Below are positions 34,721-45,609 of a DNA stretch of 64,000 nt, in pieces. Every line of letters begins with the position of its first letter. The first letter of the stretch is position 1. The position numbers and the translations under genes are program-made. The notes beneath the pieces were generated by a model. It was not told the origin of the DNA, ran no database searches, and was given only the letters and a program-made list of their open reading frames with translations. The stretch comes from Chinchilla lanigera (lineage: Eukaryota; Chordata; Mammalia; Rodentia; Chinchillidae). The stretch spans positions 17,913,059-17,977,058 of the forward strand of contig NW_004955405.1 of NCBI RefSeq assembly GCF_000276665.1, given 5' to 3'.

Positions 34721-34800
34721 GCGGTGCGGAGCCGTGGGACTGACAACCGACGACGTCAGCCAGGGCCGGAAAGGAAAGGTCCTCGTCAGCATCCCAGGTT
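34640..34800. promoter_or_regulatory. Local GC/CpG-rich patch with CRE-like GACGTCA
   Basis: Among AT-rich flanks this stretch has clustered CpGs (GGGCGGTGCGGAGCCG, CCGACGACGTCAGCC, GGGCCGGAAAGG, CCTCGTCAGC). GACGTCA near 34752 is a CREB/ATF half-palindrome, and CCGGAAAGG resembles an ETS core. It is too short for a standard CpG island. No transcript is visible; regulatory function is inference. Confidence 0.3.
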
Positions 34801-34809
34801 CAGACTTAT

Positions 34810-35230
34810 CACTAGAGCAAAGACGAGCCATTGAAGGTTGTGAATGAGCACACGAATGACTGGTCAGTTCTGCCTTTTTAGCTTTGTGTTTTCACTGGGT
34901 ACATTATGGAAAATGCTTCTGTAATGGATCAAGATCATCTTTAGGGAGAAAGTTTACAAGGGAAGTCCCTAGATTCCGCATCTTTTGCTCTTTCTGCTAA
35001 TACTTTGTTAATCATAGGGATGGTTATTTATGTAAGTATTTTATTAATTTGATAATGGCAATGGGTGGATTACTGGTGGAAAATTATTCCAAAGTTTCTT
35101 GCAGAATTGAGGTATAAAGTGATGGACTTGAGTCGGTGATCACAATGTATGAGTGGTAGAAATGGAGAAACGTGTATCTTCCGGGGACAGGGAAGGAATT
35201 AATAGAAATGTGACTGACGACAGAAGAGAG
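34810..35230 (+). repeat. Possible second fragment of the long old repeat
   Basis: GACGAGCCATTGAAGGTTGT and GAGTGGTAGAAATGGAGAAA resemble other portions of the same consensus as 33340-34720 but are out of order with it, suggesting a second copy or a rearrangement. Similarity is weak. Confidence 0.25.
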
Positions 35231-35559
35231 CAGGAAGCAAAAGTGGCGCCATATGTTGTTTGTGACTAAAGTACCTGTCATCTGTTGTGGGGGGTTCACG
35301 CATTAGAATCCTCCAGTAAACCCTACAGTGAATAAATGAAGGAGCACCCGTCCAACTTTTCTTTCCAAAGAAAATAAATGAGATTGGGTAAGAGGGGCTT
35401 GTTTTAGGCATTTTGAGTTTGGAAAAAAAATCCCAAAGTCTTTGCCTAAATTAAAACAAGTCACAGCGTACTGTGCTCATTGTACATCCTGCTGCTACTC
35501 AGCAGTAATATAGAAATAAGTCAGTGGAGCCTGGTGGGCTGGACTTTCAGCCATACACT

Positions 35560-35770
35560 AGGAAAATTAATAGAGATGTGGCTCTGGACAGGGCTTTGAA
35601 ACCCTGGTGGTCAGAGCTGCAGTCTCTCCTCACCTTCTCTCCCCTAGTGTGACCTTGAACAAGTTACAGAATCATTCTATCCCCAAGCTTCCTAATTTAA
35701 GCAGAAGGGATAATAGCATCATCTCCTTCACAGGATAGTGAGGACTTGATAAATGATACACAACTATTCG
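35560..35770 (+). repeat. MIR fragment
   Basis: AGTGTGACCTTGAACAAGTT, CTATCCCCAAGCTTCCTAAT, GGGATAATAGCATCATCTCC and ATAGTGAGGACTTGATAAAT follow the sense MIR core order. Confidence 0.75.
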
Positions 35771-35774
35771 CCTA

Positions 35775-36535
35775 TAGCCATACACCAGAAAGCTGAGCTG
35801 TGCAGATCAAAGACTTCACTAGATAACTTCATTAGCCAAGATTCTCAACCAAGAGATAATTACTAATTCAGCCCTTTGGATAAGAAACAATATTAAGTAG
35901 AATGCTTCAGACAAACATAGGTTTATTCTAAGATAGTGGTTGTCTTTTAGTTATCTTGTTATTGCTCAGATCACACCTGAAAGATAGGTCATTTTCAAAA
36001 AATAGATAATTTATCAAATTTAGAATGAAAAGTTTTTGGTTATCATTACATTAACAATCTGTTTCAGTGGAAGTTTTCTTATTTATTACATGTAACTTGC
36101 TATAGCTAACATTTATCTCTGGGTTCTTCTGACACAGTATAATGTAAGAATTTACAACATACTCAATATTTTCTTCAAAGTAAATGGATTTCAAATTATT
36201 ATAATTGTTTATTTCATTTTTTCCAATATGCTTTTTTTCTGATTGATATTATACAGCCTTTTACATGAATTATAAAAATATTTATTTGGACTTAAGTATA
36301 GATATTTATAACCTGTCTTTTTTAAAGCTTATTTACATGAAAAACTTGAATTTATTTATTGGATAGTAATAATAATTTCACAGATAATCAACCAAAATGT
36401 ACTTGCTCTGCCTTTATTATTATAATAAATTTTTTATAATTGTGCTCTCCTTTTTGTGCAAGTTTATGTTTATATTAATTTATCCAATCCTAACCACAGT
36501 GATATTAGACTGTTGCTATTTATTCATGTGGATTT
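35775..36535. other. Unique AT-rich DNA
   Basis: No recognisable feature; very T-rich between 36200 and 36450. Confidence 0.45.
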
Positions 36536-36539
36536 TTTT

Positions 36540-36620
36540 CTGATGAGATCATCAAGAATTATAGCTCAGAGACAACAGAGCCTGGATCTGAACTCTAGCT
36601 CACTTTTAATAAGTCAGTTA
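36540..36620 (-). repeat. Possible short MIR remnant
   Basis: AATTATAGCTCAGAGACAAC and AGAGCCTGGATCTGAACTCT resemble the antisense MIR stretch 'cagctagtaagtggcagagccaggattcgaac'. Short and weak. Confidence 0.3.
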
Positions 36621-36717
36621 ATTTTAAAAAGACTGACAGTTTTTAAAAGGTCAATAACCTTTTATTGTAAATACCACTTTAAAAAGTTTTCCATATAAAA
36701 TTTTATTCATTATTTAG

Positions 36718-36895
36718 TTTTGTTTTTCCTGGTACTATGGAATGAACCTAGGGATGTATACTGAGCCCCTTTTAAATTTTTTTTATTTTGAGACAGGGCC
36801 TCACTAAATTGCCCAGGCTTGTCTCAAACTTGTGATCCTCCTGCCTCAGCCTCCCAAGTTCCCGACATTACACAGATGGATCACCACACTTGGCT
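36718..36895 (-). mobile_element. B1-dID chimeric SINE
   Basis: On the minus strand, a B1 (CCAAGTGTGGTGATCCATCT, GGGAGGCTGAGGCAGGAGGA, AAGCCTGGGCAATTTAGTGA, CCTGTCTCAAAAT) is joined through an A/T linker to an ID-like part (GGGGCTCAGTATACATCCCT, GTTCATTCCATAGTACC). The dimer B1-dID is known from several non-muroid rodent families, so it helps place the organism. No clear target duplication was found. Confidence 0.85.
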
Positions 36896-37104
36896 TATTC
36901 ATTGTTTCTTAAATTAAACTTATTGGAAAATAATAACAGTAATATATTTAATAGAATATATAATACAAACAATTTCAAAGTTTAATTTTTTAAATAGCAT
37001 GAACATTAAAGTTATGCTTTATTGAAAAACTTATCAACAAAGCATCTTTTGAGCAGGAAAATAAAGAAAATCTAAGAAAGCGTCAGTGTGCTTCTGGTTC
37101 CGAT

Positions 37105-37230
37105 ATTTTGTTTTCAACAGACTCTCATTCTCTTGTCCAGACTTGTCTTGAACTGGTGTCAAGCAGTTCTTCTGCCCTTTGCCTCAGCCTCTCAAGTATC
37201 AGCTACAAGTTATTGTTCCTTCCCCCTTTC
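37105..37230 (-). repeat. Old B1/7SL-like SINE remnant
   Basis: TTGTCCAGACTTGTCTTGAA, CTGGTGTCAAGCAGTTCTTC and TTTGCCTCAGCCTCTCAAGT follow antisense B1 order. The ends are not recognisable. Confidence 0.65.
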
Positions 37231-37234
37231 ATTT

Positions 37235-37980
37235 GTCATTAGGTCTGCTGCAACTTGAGTGGGTGGTTGTGCAGAGTAAACAATTTTGTGTCTGATTTCT
37301 ACCTAGAAATTATGACTACAATGAAGCTTGTGGCTGACTCCTCTAGTTAGTGGTGTGGAATTAATTACTCTGATGTTAGTCTCCTAAAGGAGAGAGAGAG
37401 ATGCCATGCTTGTGTGCTTTCCCTAAATGTATCACCTGCTCCTCTGACCAGAGTTTACCTAACTCCCACCAGTCATCAACTGTTGCTAGACGGTTACTAG
37501 TGATCTAGTAATAATACACCACTCTTCATATTCAGAAGGTCCAGTGCAGGTAACGTTTCTCTCCCATGATGGCTACTTTCAACAAATCTCTAGACAATCT
37601 TTTCAAGCCAAATGTAGCTTGTAAAAAAGTCTAAAGCTCTTTTGAATAATTCTAAAGTATATCTGAAGATAGATTTACAAAAGAATAAAGAAACATACTC
37701 ATTTGTCCTAACAAAGGAATAGAGAAAATGCAGACAATCAGTGGAACAAAATCAAGTTGTTAAAATTCACAGTACAGTCTGTGCTAAGATGTCAGAAAAA
37801 AAAATGAAATTAGATTTATTCTTTCATGGGTTAAATCAAACAAGAGAACCTTTCAAACTCACTACTTCTGATCGATTCACAAAGAATAATTACATAAAAT
37901 TCCTCTTTCTTTCATCTCATGTTAAAAAATATGTTAAAACGTTTTTTCCAAACCTTTTTACTTAAAAGAAAAAATCAAAT
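37235..37980. other. Unique DNA
   Basis: No repeat recognised. The 74-codon plus ORF at 37741-37965 is lysine- and phenylalanine-rich and of unknown, probably chance, origin. Confidence 0.45.
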
Positions 37981-37984
37981 CCAA

Positions 37985-38165
37985 GCCGATGACTCATATC
38001 TATAAGCGCAGCACTCTGGGAGGCTGAAGCAGGAAAATCCCAAATGTGAGCCCACTGTGAGAAATTTAACAAGAATTTGTCTCAACTAAAAAAAAAAGGA
38101 GTTGGGATGTGATTGTGCGCAAAGGCTCTGGGTTCAACCCTCAGTACTTCAAAAAGTAGATAAAT
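37985..38165 (+). mobile_element. B1-dID chimeric SINE
   Basis: AGCCGATGACTCATATCTAT, GCAGCACTCTGGGAGGCTGA and TTTGTCTCAACTAAAAAAAA (B1 part) continue into GGAGTTGGGATGTGATTGTG and TCTGGGTTCAACCCTCAGTA (ID part), then an (ATAA)-rich tail. It is a decayed dimer, opposite in orientation to the copy at 36718-36895. Confidence 0.8.
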
Positions 38166-38275
38166 AAATAAAAATAACAAAACTAAATCCTAATTTTAAT
38201 AATGAAGCAAAACTTCTTGTAAGTATTTTTGGTTACTTTACCTTTGGGGAACTCAAGGAAAGAGTAACATGTTGT

Positions 38276-38372
38276 ATGTTTGTTTCTGTTTTTCTTCCGG
38301 TACCGGGAATCTAACTCACAACCTTGCGCTTGCTAGGCAAGTGATGTGCTGCTGAGCTAAATCCCCAGCCTC
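38276..38372 (-). mobile_element. ID SINE
   Basis: Minus-strand head GAGGCTGGGGATTTAGCTCA, CCGGTACCGG end and a short A/CA tail. The target duplication is AAGAGTAACATGTTGT (38260-38275) versus AAGAATAACATGTTGT (38373-38388), one mismatch. Confidence 0.94.
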
Positions 38373-38539
38373 AAGAATAACATGTTGTTGGCTTGACCTG
38401 GCCTATGTAAAATAGTAGAGATAATATTTAGTCTATAATGACAAGGGTACTTTTACTCACTAGATTAAGAATCAAGAGATCTTACTAATATAATATACCA
38501 AGAACCTGTGAGAAGTTTGCAACAGCAGTTATAATTTGG

Positions 38540-38635
38540 ATTTTTTTTTTTTTTTTTTTTTTTGGTACCAGGAATGGAACTCAGGACCTTGAGCTTGCCA
38601 GGCAGGCACTTCTGCCACTGAATACATCCTCAGCT
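38540..38635 (-). mobile_element. ID SINE
   Basis: A pure T run of about 23 (A-tail of a minus element) precedes GGTACCAGGAATGGAACTCA and CTTGCCAGGCAGGCACTTCT, ending near CATCCTCAGCTGGAG. The end is GGTACC directly followed by the tail, so it has no CCGG extension. Target duplication unclear. Confidence 0.9.
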
Positions 38636-38637
38636 GG

Positions 38638-38672
38638 AGTTTTTTTTGTTTTTGTTTTTGTTTTTGTTTTTT
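38638..38672. repeat. (GTTTTT)n simple repeat
   Basis: Four to five GTTTTT units flanked by T runs, immediately beside the preceding ID. Confidence 0.85.
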
Positions 38673-38679
38673 TCCTGAG

Positions 38680-40022
38680 GACAGGAACCATTCAGCCCTT
38701 TTGAGAATCCAGTGGTTTCATATATTTCAGGTGTCTCTTTATTTGTTGCTGTAGTCCATATAAAAGTAATAAAACCAAGAAATGAACATTCCTAAAGTAT
38801 ATTTTACCTTTGTTCCTTACAATTTGAAAATATTTAATCTTAAATTATTTCTTTCGCTGAAATAATATTGGTGAAACTAAATGCCCAGCACTGCTACCTC
38901 CTGCACTTTTTGCCTTTGCCCCTTACAAACAAATTCTCCTTATACAAATATCTTATAGGACACATTGGCAAAAAGAATATTTGGACATAATTATTCTTTA
39001 AGAATTCATGTTACAGATAATTTGCTGTCTTATTATCTATAACTTGCTTATATATCAGGTCAACCCTCAAAGAATGCATCATAGTCAAATTGCTTACATT
39101 TCCTTGATAAGGTTCACTAAATCTTTTAAGCTACATTGATTATTATAAAGTTAGTTTTCCATTATAAGGAATATTCAAATTTGCCTTTATAAACCTATAC
39201 AAGAAAAAAATGAACATACTTATGTCAAAATTAGGGACAGTCAGAAGCAAATAATTTCGGCAGCTTTTCTCAGAAAATCCAATATCTTAAGCCCATTCCT
39301 TTAGATCTTCTAAGTTGACTGGAATATTATAGTAACTTATATTTGAAATTTATAGTATACATGTTCGTTAGGTAAGAGTAAATGGTGTGTAAGAAATATC
39401 TCATTGTGAAACAATCTATCAATATTCCTTTGATGGGGAAGGGATGGAGGCAGCTATTTCTCAAATTAGCAATATTTCGTATTTTTCCTGGGATAGACAA
39501 GGACTTTTGAAGTTAATTTCTGATGGAATTAAAGAATAAATTTCTGTCTAAAAAAAAAAAAATCTTCAGTTCACAACATGTAGTTTTAGGGAACACATGG
39601 CAAAGTAGGTTCTGGTGGGAGCTGATAATACCCTTCTAAACCATGTGACTGTGCAGATGATTCTATTTCAGACTGTGTTTTCACGCACTGTTCCCACCAC
39701 AGACTCTGAGGGAAGTCAGCTGTGTTCTTGCAGCTCATAGTCCCAGAGACAGATGCTTTTTAATCTTTGCTATTTGGCTTCCAGAATGGGTGGGTATTGC
39801 TTACTCATATATTTTCTCTAACATGAGGAATTTGATTCTGGTCACCATTATCTCTGAGGAATCACCTACTTTTTAAGATCTGTAGATACTGGAGAAAAGT
39901 CTAATATTTTCTAGTGGGAAAGTCATTTTTTACTTGGAATTATTATTGAAAATACATCCACTTGTGAAGAGCCACAAGGTGTGAACCATTTTTTTTATTA
40001 CCTCATGCCCAATATACTGAAG
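38680..40022. other. Unique DNA, about 1.3 kb
   Basis: No gene or repeat recognised; an A run of 12 lies at about 39551-39562. Confidence 0.5.
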
Positions 40023-40023
40023 A

Positions 40024-40024
<1 letters not shown>

Positions 40025-40070
<46 letters not shown>
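40025..40070. repeat. (CA)n microsatellite
   Basis: About 21 uninterrupted CA units, long enough to be polymorphic. Confidence 0.97.
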
Positions 40071-40072
<2 letters not shown>

Positions 40073-40774
40073 TGCTCACCTTCAGTGTCAATGACATATT
40101 CTACTTCTTTCAGAGTGAGAAATTAGAGTTCTCTGTAAGATTAAGAGTAATCTTTCATCAGTGCCTACCATATCCTAAATCTCCACTGTGATTATCAATT
40201 TATAGTAATGTTTTATTGCCATATGTGCTTCCCCAACTTTTCAAGGGAAAAGCCTTTCTCATTTTTATCCCCAACAGGAGGCCAAAAACACTCCAAAGTA
40301 GATACTTAGTATTCATTGACTAAATAGGATTGTAAACAAGTAGTTAGAAGTAGTCTGAGCTGGAATAAATAAATACCCCTTCTCTATTTCAGCCAAGTAA
40401 AGGGTACCTCAGAAGCCACTCAGCGAATAAAACAAAGCATCAGTTCCTTTAAATTAAGGATGAAGATTTTCCCAAACCCCATAAATGCTCAAATTTCTGT
40501 ATGTGAATATATGCCTGAATGATTCTGGCCCATTAGGTGGCAAATAGGACTGTTTAATAACTACAGAGGAATTATAAGATTCTACTCAGAGTATAATAAA
40601 AACTGCAGTGGATTGTAAATGCATTTATCCTGTAGTTGGAAAACTTGAATCATCAAATAACAGGGTGTTACCATGTCAGCTTACTCCAGAGAATTGAAAA
40701 TCCAGCTGTAGAGTAAAATTATCTGCTTAATATCAGAGCCACTGGAATCTGAAAAGCTTCCTTTCATCTTTTAA

Positions 40775-40985
40775 AAATTGTTTTTCTTAATTGATGATGA
40801 GAAATTGTATATATTTATGATGTACAACCTAATATTCTATATGTGAGGTCGTAATCTGTACTGCAAGATTCAGCTGAATACAGTGGAGTTCTCTACAGGT
40901 GTTCTTATATTTGTGAAAGAATTATGATACTTTATTCAGTCAGTTTTTAAGATTGTACATCCTGAAATCTTTAAATCCCCAAATA
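40775..40985 (-). repeat. Probable LINE-1 3'-UTR fragment
   Basis: TTGTATATATTTATGATGTA, CAACCTAATATTCTATATGT and TTTAAGATTGTACATCC resemble the antisense 3' UTR of old LINE-1 subfamilies. Recognised by pattern only. Confidence 0.4.
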
Positions 40986-40989
40986 TAAG

Positions 40990-41925
40990 ACAGTAGGTTG
41001 ACATGCAGAGATATCAAGCAAACTTATTTTTAGATTTATATCAAAGAATGCATACATGCCATAGGGATTGTATTAAAGAGAATGGGAAAAATAAAAAGGA
41101 TGTGGAAAAAAGGAGAGATGGAAGAGCAAGGATGGAAGACAACTACTAAAATATTTGCTAGAGCACCTCTGCAACTCAGATGCTTTGTACGTGCTGCATT
41201 TCAGCACCCTTCCTAGGTAAATAGCAATGTCTTTCCTTTTCATTAGCACTGCCGCTGGTGCTGATGCTGTTGCTTACAAAGAGATTCACAAATCAAAATA
41301 GACTCCATTAGCTTTTCAATAATTCTAGAAGTGGGCGAGCACTGCCAGAGAAGGACCACACTCCAGTATCCTAACGTGGAGTCTCGTTAGCAAAACAAAA
41401 TGTGAATTGCTTGGAGATAATTCCCTGCTGTTGGTGATTCCCTGGATGCCTTCTGGGGCAGCACTTGCTACTTCTTCCCTGTAGACCAGTGCCACTGAGC
41501 GGGAGATGTCAGAGGGAGTATGAAAAAGTTGCTTCTTGAAACGTTTATTCTTCTAGATTTTTTTAATGTCAGCATGATTCATACCTATTGGTTCTTAGCC
41601 TGGAGCACCCAGTACAACTAGGAACTGAGGAAGCTGGAGCGGGATATGAATAATGAATGGGCTGAATAAGCAGAAGTCGGTGTCTAGTCAACAGTAAAGG
41701 CACGTGCAGAAGCGCAAACCGGCACTTTCGTGGATTCTTTCTATTATTCTTTCTCTCCTAAGGCGAAACGGGAAAATGACAGCTAGTAACAGTCTGAACA
41801 CCACCTGGACTCAGATTGGAAGACTATGCATTTGCTTTTGGGCTTATATCTGACAATTTCACAGGAACTATCTAATTAAAGTATATAGAAAAGTCAGAAA
41901 CTTTTCATGTTTTTAGTGATCAGAC
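40990..41925. other. Unique DNA with a candidate conserved block
   Basis: The block 41160-41480 is repeat-free and of higher complexity, including a GCTG-rich stretch (CCGCTGGTGCTGATGCTGTT). It shows no splice-bounded ORF that I can support. Confidence 0.35.
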
Positions 41926-41928
41926 GCC

Positions 41929-41956
41929 CTCTCCCATATCATGTGATATGTGAGAG
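41929..41956. repeat. Inverted repeat (hairpin), 28 bp
   Basis: CTCTCCCATATCA and TGATATGTGAGAG pair around a TG centre, with one mismatch in 13 positions. No pyrimidine-tract terminator or gene is adjacent. It may be chance, a palindrome remnant, or a protein-binding site. Confidence 0.6.
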
Positions 41957-41959
41957 AGA

Positions 41960-43925
41960 AAAAATATTTGTGCAGAAGACCAAAGAACCATCTCTCTTTA
42001 ACAATTTTTTTATTATTTTAAAGGAACATTAGTATTTGTCATCTATCTTGAAATCCTAACTAGTTTTAATGTGTGTGAACTGCTGGTTTAGTTTGGTAAG
42101 ACACTGGCCATTTGTATAACATTTTTCTTTTCTCCCACTCACAGTGTGTACTCCATCAAATCCAAAGTTGTCATGGTTCATTATCTGTAGATGATCTTGA
42201 GCAGCCTTGCATTCTAAAAGAATATGCTGTGGCATCTGCCTCTGTGCTTTTGTGGCCTGCTGTACAGATGAGAGCTTAGCAAGAGTACTGGGTGGGGGGC
42301 AGAAGGGGAAAATAGAATTTGTCTCAGACTGACGTTGCTTTGTGCCATGATACATCTTCTTTTACACATGCCTAATTCAACAGCAAAGGGCATATATCAC
42401 ATTGTGATATTACATATGTTGGAGTAAGTAATTGAAGTTGTAAAGTAGCTGCTTGAATGTCTTAACTAATGAATTCCATCAAATTCAATTATCATTCTCA
42501 GACTCTTCATTAGCCAATCAAATTACTCCTTTGGTCTAAGTCATTTCTAACACATTTTTGCTAGGCATAAAAACAATTCTATGAAGTAATTGGAGGTGAT
42601 TAGATTATTTCATTGAGTTTTATTTGGAAACCCAAGTTCCTGAAGTTTTGAAATTCTAAAGAATTGCTCTCACATAATTCACATTGTATACAGGAAAAAT
42701 AATGTTATAATATGAAACTTTGAAAACTTTATTTTACTACTTAATGTCTTATTCCCTGCCCTCTGTTCTGAGGAAATTTATTATTGTGACACCCATACTA
42801 AAGATACAGTATATAGAAATAAACTGACTACACATTCCAATAAACTCATCTATTCCTTAAGTAAATATATTCAGTAGGATCAAGTTACATAACAAATGCT
42901 TCACTTCTTGGGAATGAATTATTTCCATACTAGAAGTCTCTCTTCTCTCTCTTACAGTAAGATAGCAATAAAGGATCACAGTTGCTATAGTTGAACTACA
43001 TTTTCCAAATAATTACAATTTATTTTCTGCATCTCAGGCCACTTGACTAGTTTCCAAAAGGGAGCCTCTCTAATACCACTAAGATTTCAAATTTTTGTAC
43101 ATAAAGATACATCGTTAATAAACTTGAACTTTTACAATATTGCACTGAAGACAGCATCTTTGTAATTCAGTGAATCCAAGAATAAGGCTTCAGGCCTAGT
43201 CATTTACAATAAGGCTTCATAAAACTAGAGATGCATATATCTTCTTACCCAAAATTACTTATGAGTAAGGAATATCTTTTAAGTTATTTTTAGATATTCA
43301 TTTATTTTCCTCACTTCCTTGAGGTTATATAAGTATAGAATTTTAGTTTGCTAATTATTTTCCTACAACAGTTAGTGTCATTTTTTAAAGTATTGTTGAC
43401 TTCTTTACTTATGTTAAGGAGAAAGTTGTTATCTGTTTTCCTTACCTCTTTATATTCATCTGCCTCTTCTCTCTGACTTTTAGGCTTTTTGTATTGTGTA
43501 TGAAATTTTGAGGCTTCTTATAACATGTCGAACTTTGTTTTATCTGTCTGTGACTGAAAATGATCCTTCCTATTAATAATCCCATTTGGACCCAAGTTCT
43601 TTAGCTATTTCTTGGTAAAGTGATGCATCTCATCTTGTTTGGTCATGACATCAGCTATTATCCTTTCTAGTTATCTCTTGAATTTCCTTCCTTTCCGGCC
43701 TTTGAGGGTTTTCAGTTTTTAATTTTAGCCAAACAATGTATTCAGAAATATTCATAATAATATACCTTCTAAATATGAGTGGGTTGCAGTGAATGCCTCA
43801 TTTCCATACACCACAACTGATAATATGAAACAAAATGTCAATCAATGATTAATTTAGATCCGTCCAGTGAAATTACACAATGGTGCAGTAGGACAGCATT
43901 AGAAACAAGATATTAGGAGAAGGAC
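41960..43925. other. Unique DNA, about 2 kb
   Basis: The minus ORF of 99 codons at 42056-42355 is the longest ORF here. It has no recognised domain, no repeat origin I can see, and is probably chance. Otherwise no feature. Confidence 0.45.
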
Positions 43926-43927
43926 AA

Positions 43928-44285
43928 TACTATGATCTGAATGTTTATGTCCTCCATCCTTAAAATCATATATTCAAATCCTATTCCCAAGGTAATAGTA
44001 TTGGGAGGTAAGGCCCTAAGAAGGTGACAAACTCACTAATAATTGTGTCTGTGGATTAGTGCCAATACACAGGGGCTCAAGAGAGATCACTCACCTCTTC
44101 TCCCATGGGAGATACTGGTGAGTAGGTATTCTGTAAGAAACAGGTCCTCATCAGATACTGAATCTGCCAGCACCTTGATCTTAAGACTTTCCTGCCTCCA
44201 GAACTGGGAAAAAAAATTTTGTTTATAAGCCATGCAATCTGTGGCACTTTGTTATAGTCACCCAAAGGGACCCAGGCAGGTAACT
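43928..44285 (+). mobile_element. MLT1-like ERVL-MaLR LTR
   Basis: Sense MaLR blocks in order: ATGATCTGAATGTTTATGTC, GTATTGGGAGGTAAGGCCCT, GGATTAGTGCC, AGATACTGAATCTGCCAGCA, CCTTGATCTTAAGACTTTCC, CTGCCTCCAGAACTGGGAAA and TTTATAAGCCATGCAATCTG. A solo LTR without internal sequence. The antisense copy at 21605-21944 is of the same type. ORFs across it on both strands are repeat translations. Confidence 0.88.
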
Positions 44286-44289
44286 TTCC

Positions 44290-45480
44290 AGAGTTTATAC
44301 CAATACCAACTCCAAGTTTTTATGTCTTTCAATGTATTCCTTTTGTCACCTCATATTCTTGCTGGGTTTTTGAAAGTATTCTTCCAAACATTTTATATCT
44401 CCCTTGCTTTTTTCTGCTTCTTTCTAGAATCTTATCAAGCTCTCTTCCACATTTATCTACTTAGTATTCTTCTGGGCATATGTTGAAGATATGTTTAGCT
44501 GCATACTTCTTAAGGTGGTTAATTGCAAGGAAAAATCACTATCTTCTTAAATGCGTAACAGCAAAAACAGTCAAGTAAGACGGAAATCAGCACTAAATAA
44601 ACCAATTGATAAAAATAAAAATGTTGCTTCCATTAAGCTATAATAGAAAGCACTTAACTTGTCATAAAATATTTCATTTGACTGAAATAAATATCAGCAT
44701 AAGGAAATGAAAAAATCATGAGTGGGTCTACTGTAATTAAATGTTGCTTTCTAATGTAATTAGTTTACTTTTTAACTGATTATTTTAGTGATAAACAATT
44801 TAAGAAATGTTACCAAGAATTAAAGTCTAATTCCTATAATTCTGTGCAGTTCCTATTTTATCTCTCCTTAACAAATGTAAACAGTCTTAAAAGTTGCTAT
44901 GTACTTCTACTTCCATTTCCTGCTTTATTGCAGTATTTCAATTTAATAACTTTCCTTCCTCTTACCACAATGATTTCTCAGAAGTCTGTTCTTCTTATAT
45001 TGAATACCTATGTACAATCATTACTAAGTTTATAAGTGGCTAGTGCAGTTTAACCCCCACCACAGTTGCTTTGCCAGACTGGCCGTACAGAGCAGAAGAT
45101 TTATTCTGATGTGTCAGAATAGGACACTTAGTTACTGTGAAATGTAATTAAGAAAAGTCTCAGGATTAGAAGAGATGCCTTTCAGGCCTGAGCTATGAGG
45201 TATTTGATTCTGTAATGGCTGCACTGCAGCCACCCTGGCATTACTCATGATTAGCTCTATGGATTAGATTTCTCAGGCAATTCAACTTATCTATTATGTA
45301 AATTTATGCATTACCTTATCCTTTCCACTTAAAAGACCAAAAGAGTTAAAGTAAGTGGATTAGATTGATTTTAGTGTGCAGTTGAAACTCTAAGAATGAA
45401 GGAGGCCATTGACTGGAAAAAATATGGAGAAAAAAATTAGAAATAATTTGATTAAACTTATCAGTTGATAACCTTGGTGG
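44290..45480. other. Unique DNA with a candidate conserved block
   Basis: 45040-45290 is less AT-rich and includes GGCTGCACTGCAGCC, a near-palindrome at about 45218-45232. The two plus ORFs (44232-44486, 44844-45035) are hydrophobic chance frames. Confidence 0.35.
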
Positions 45481-45484
45481 GTTT

Positions 45485-45605
45485 GATTATTCCTGAAATT
45501 GTTCCTTTCCACTAGAATGAAAACCCCATGAGAAATAGGACCAGGACAAGTGGATTGGGAGAGTGACTGACATTGTGAGGACTTAATAAAATAATTATTG
45601 AATCC
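45485..45605 (+). repeat. L2 3'-end fragment
   Basis: CTAGAATGAAAACCCCATGA followed by GAGGACTTAATAAAATAATT and ATTGAATCC follows the L2 3' layout (stop-rich leader, 'taagctccatgag', then 'taataaatgcttgttgaat'). Confidence 0.5.
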
Positions 45606-45609
45606 ACAA

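Noticed and set aside
42056..42355. 99-codon minus ORF
   Set aside because: No recognisable domain, no splice or promoter context; the length is compatible with chance in 64 kb.
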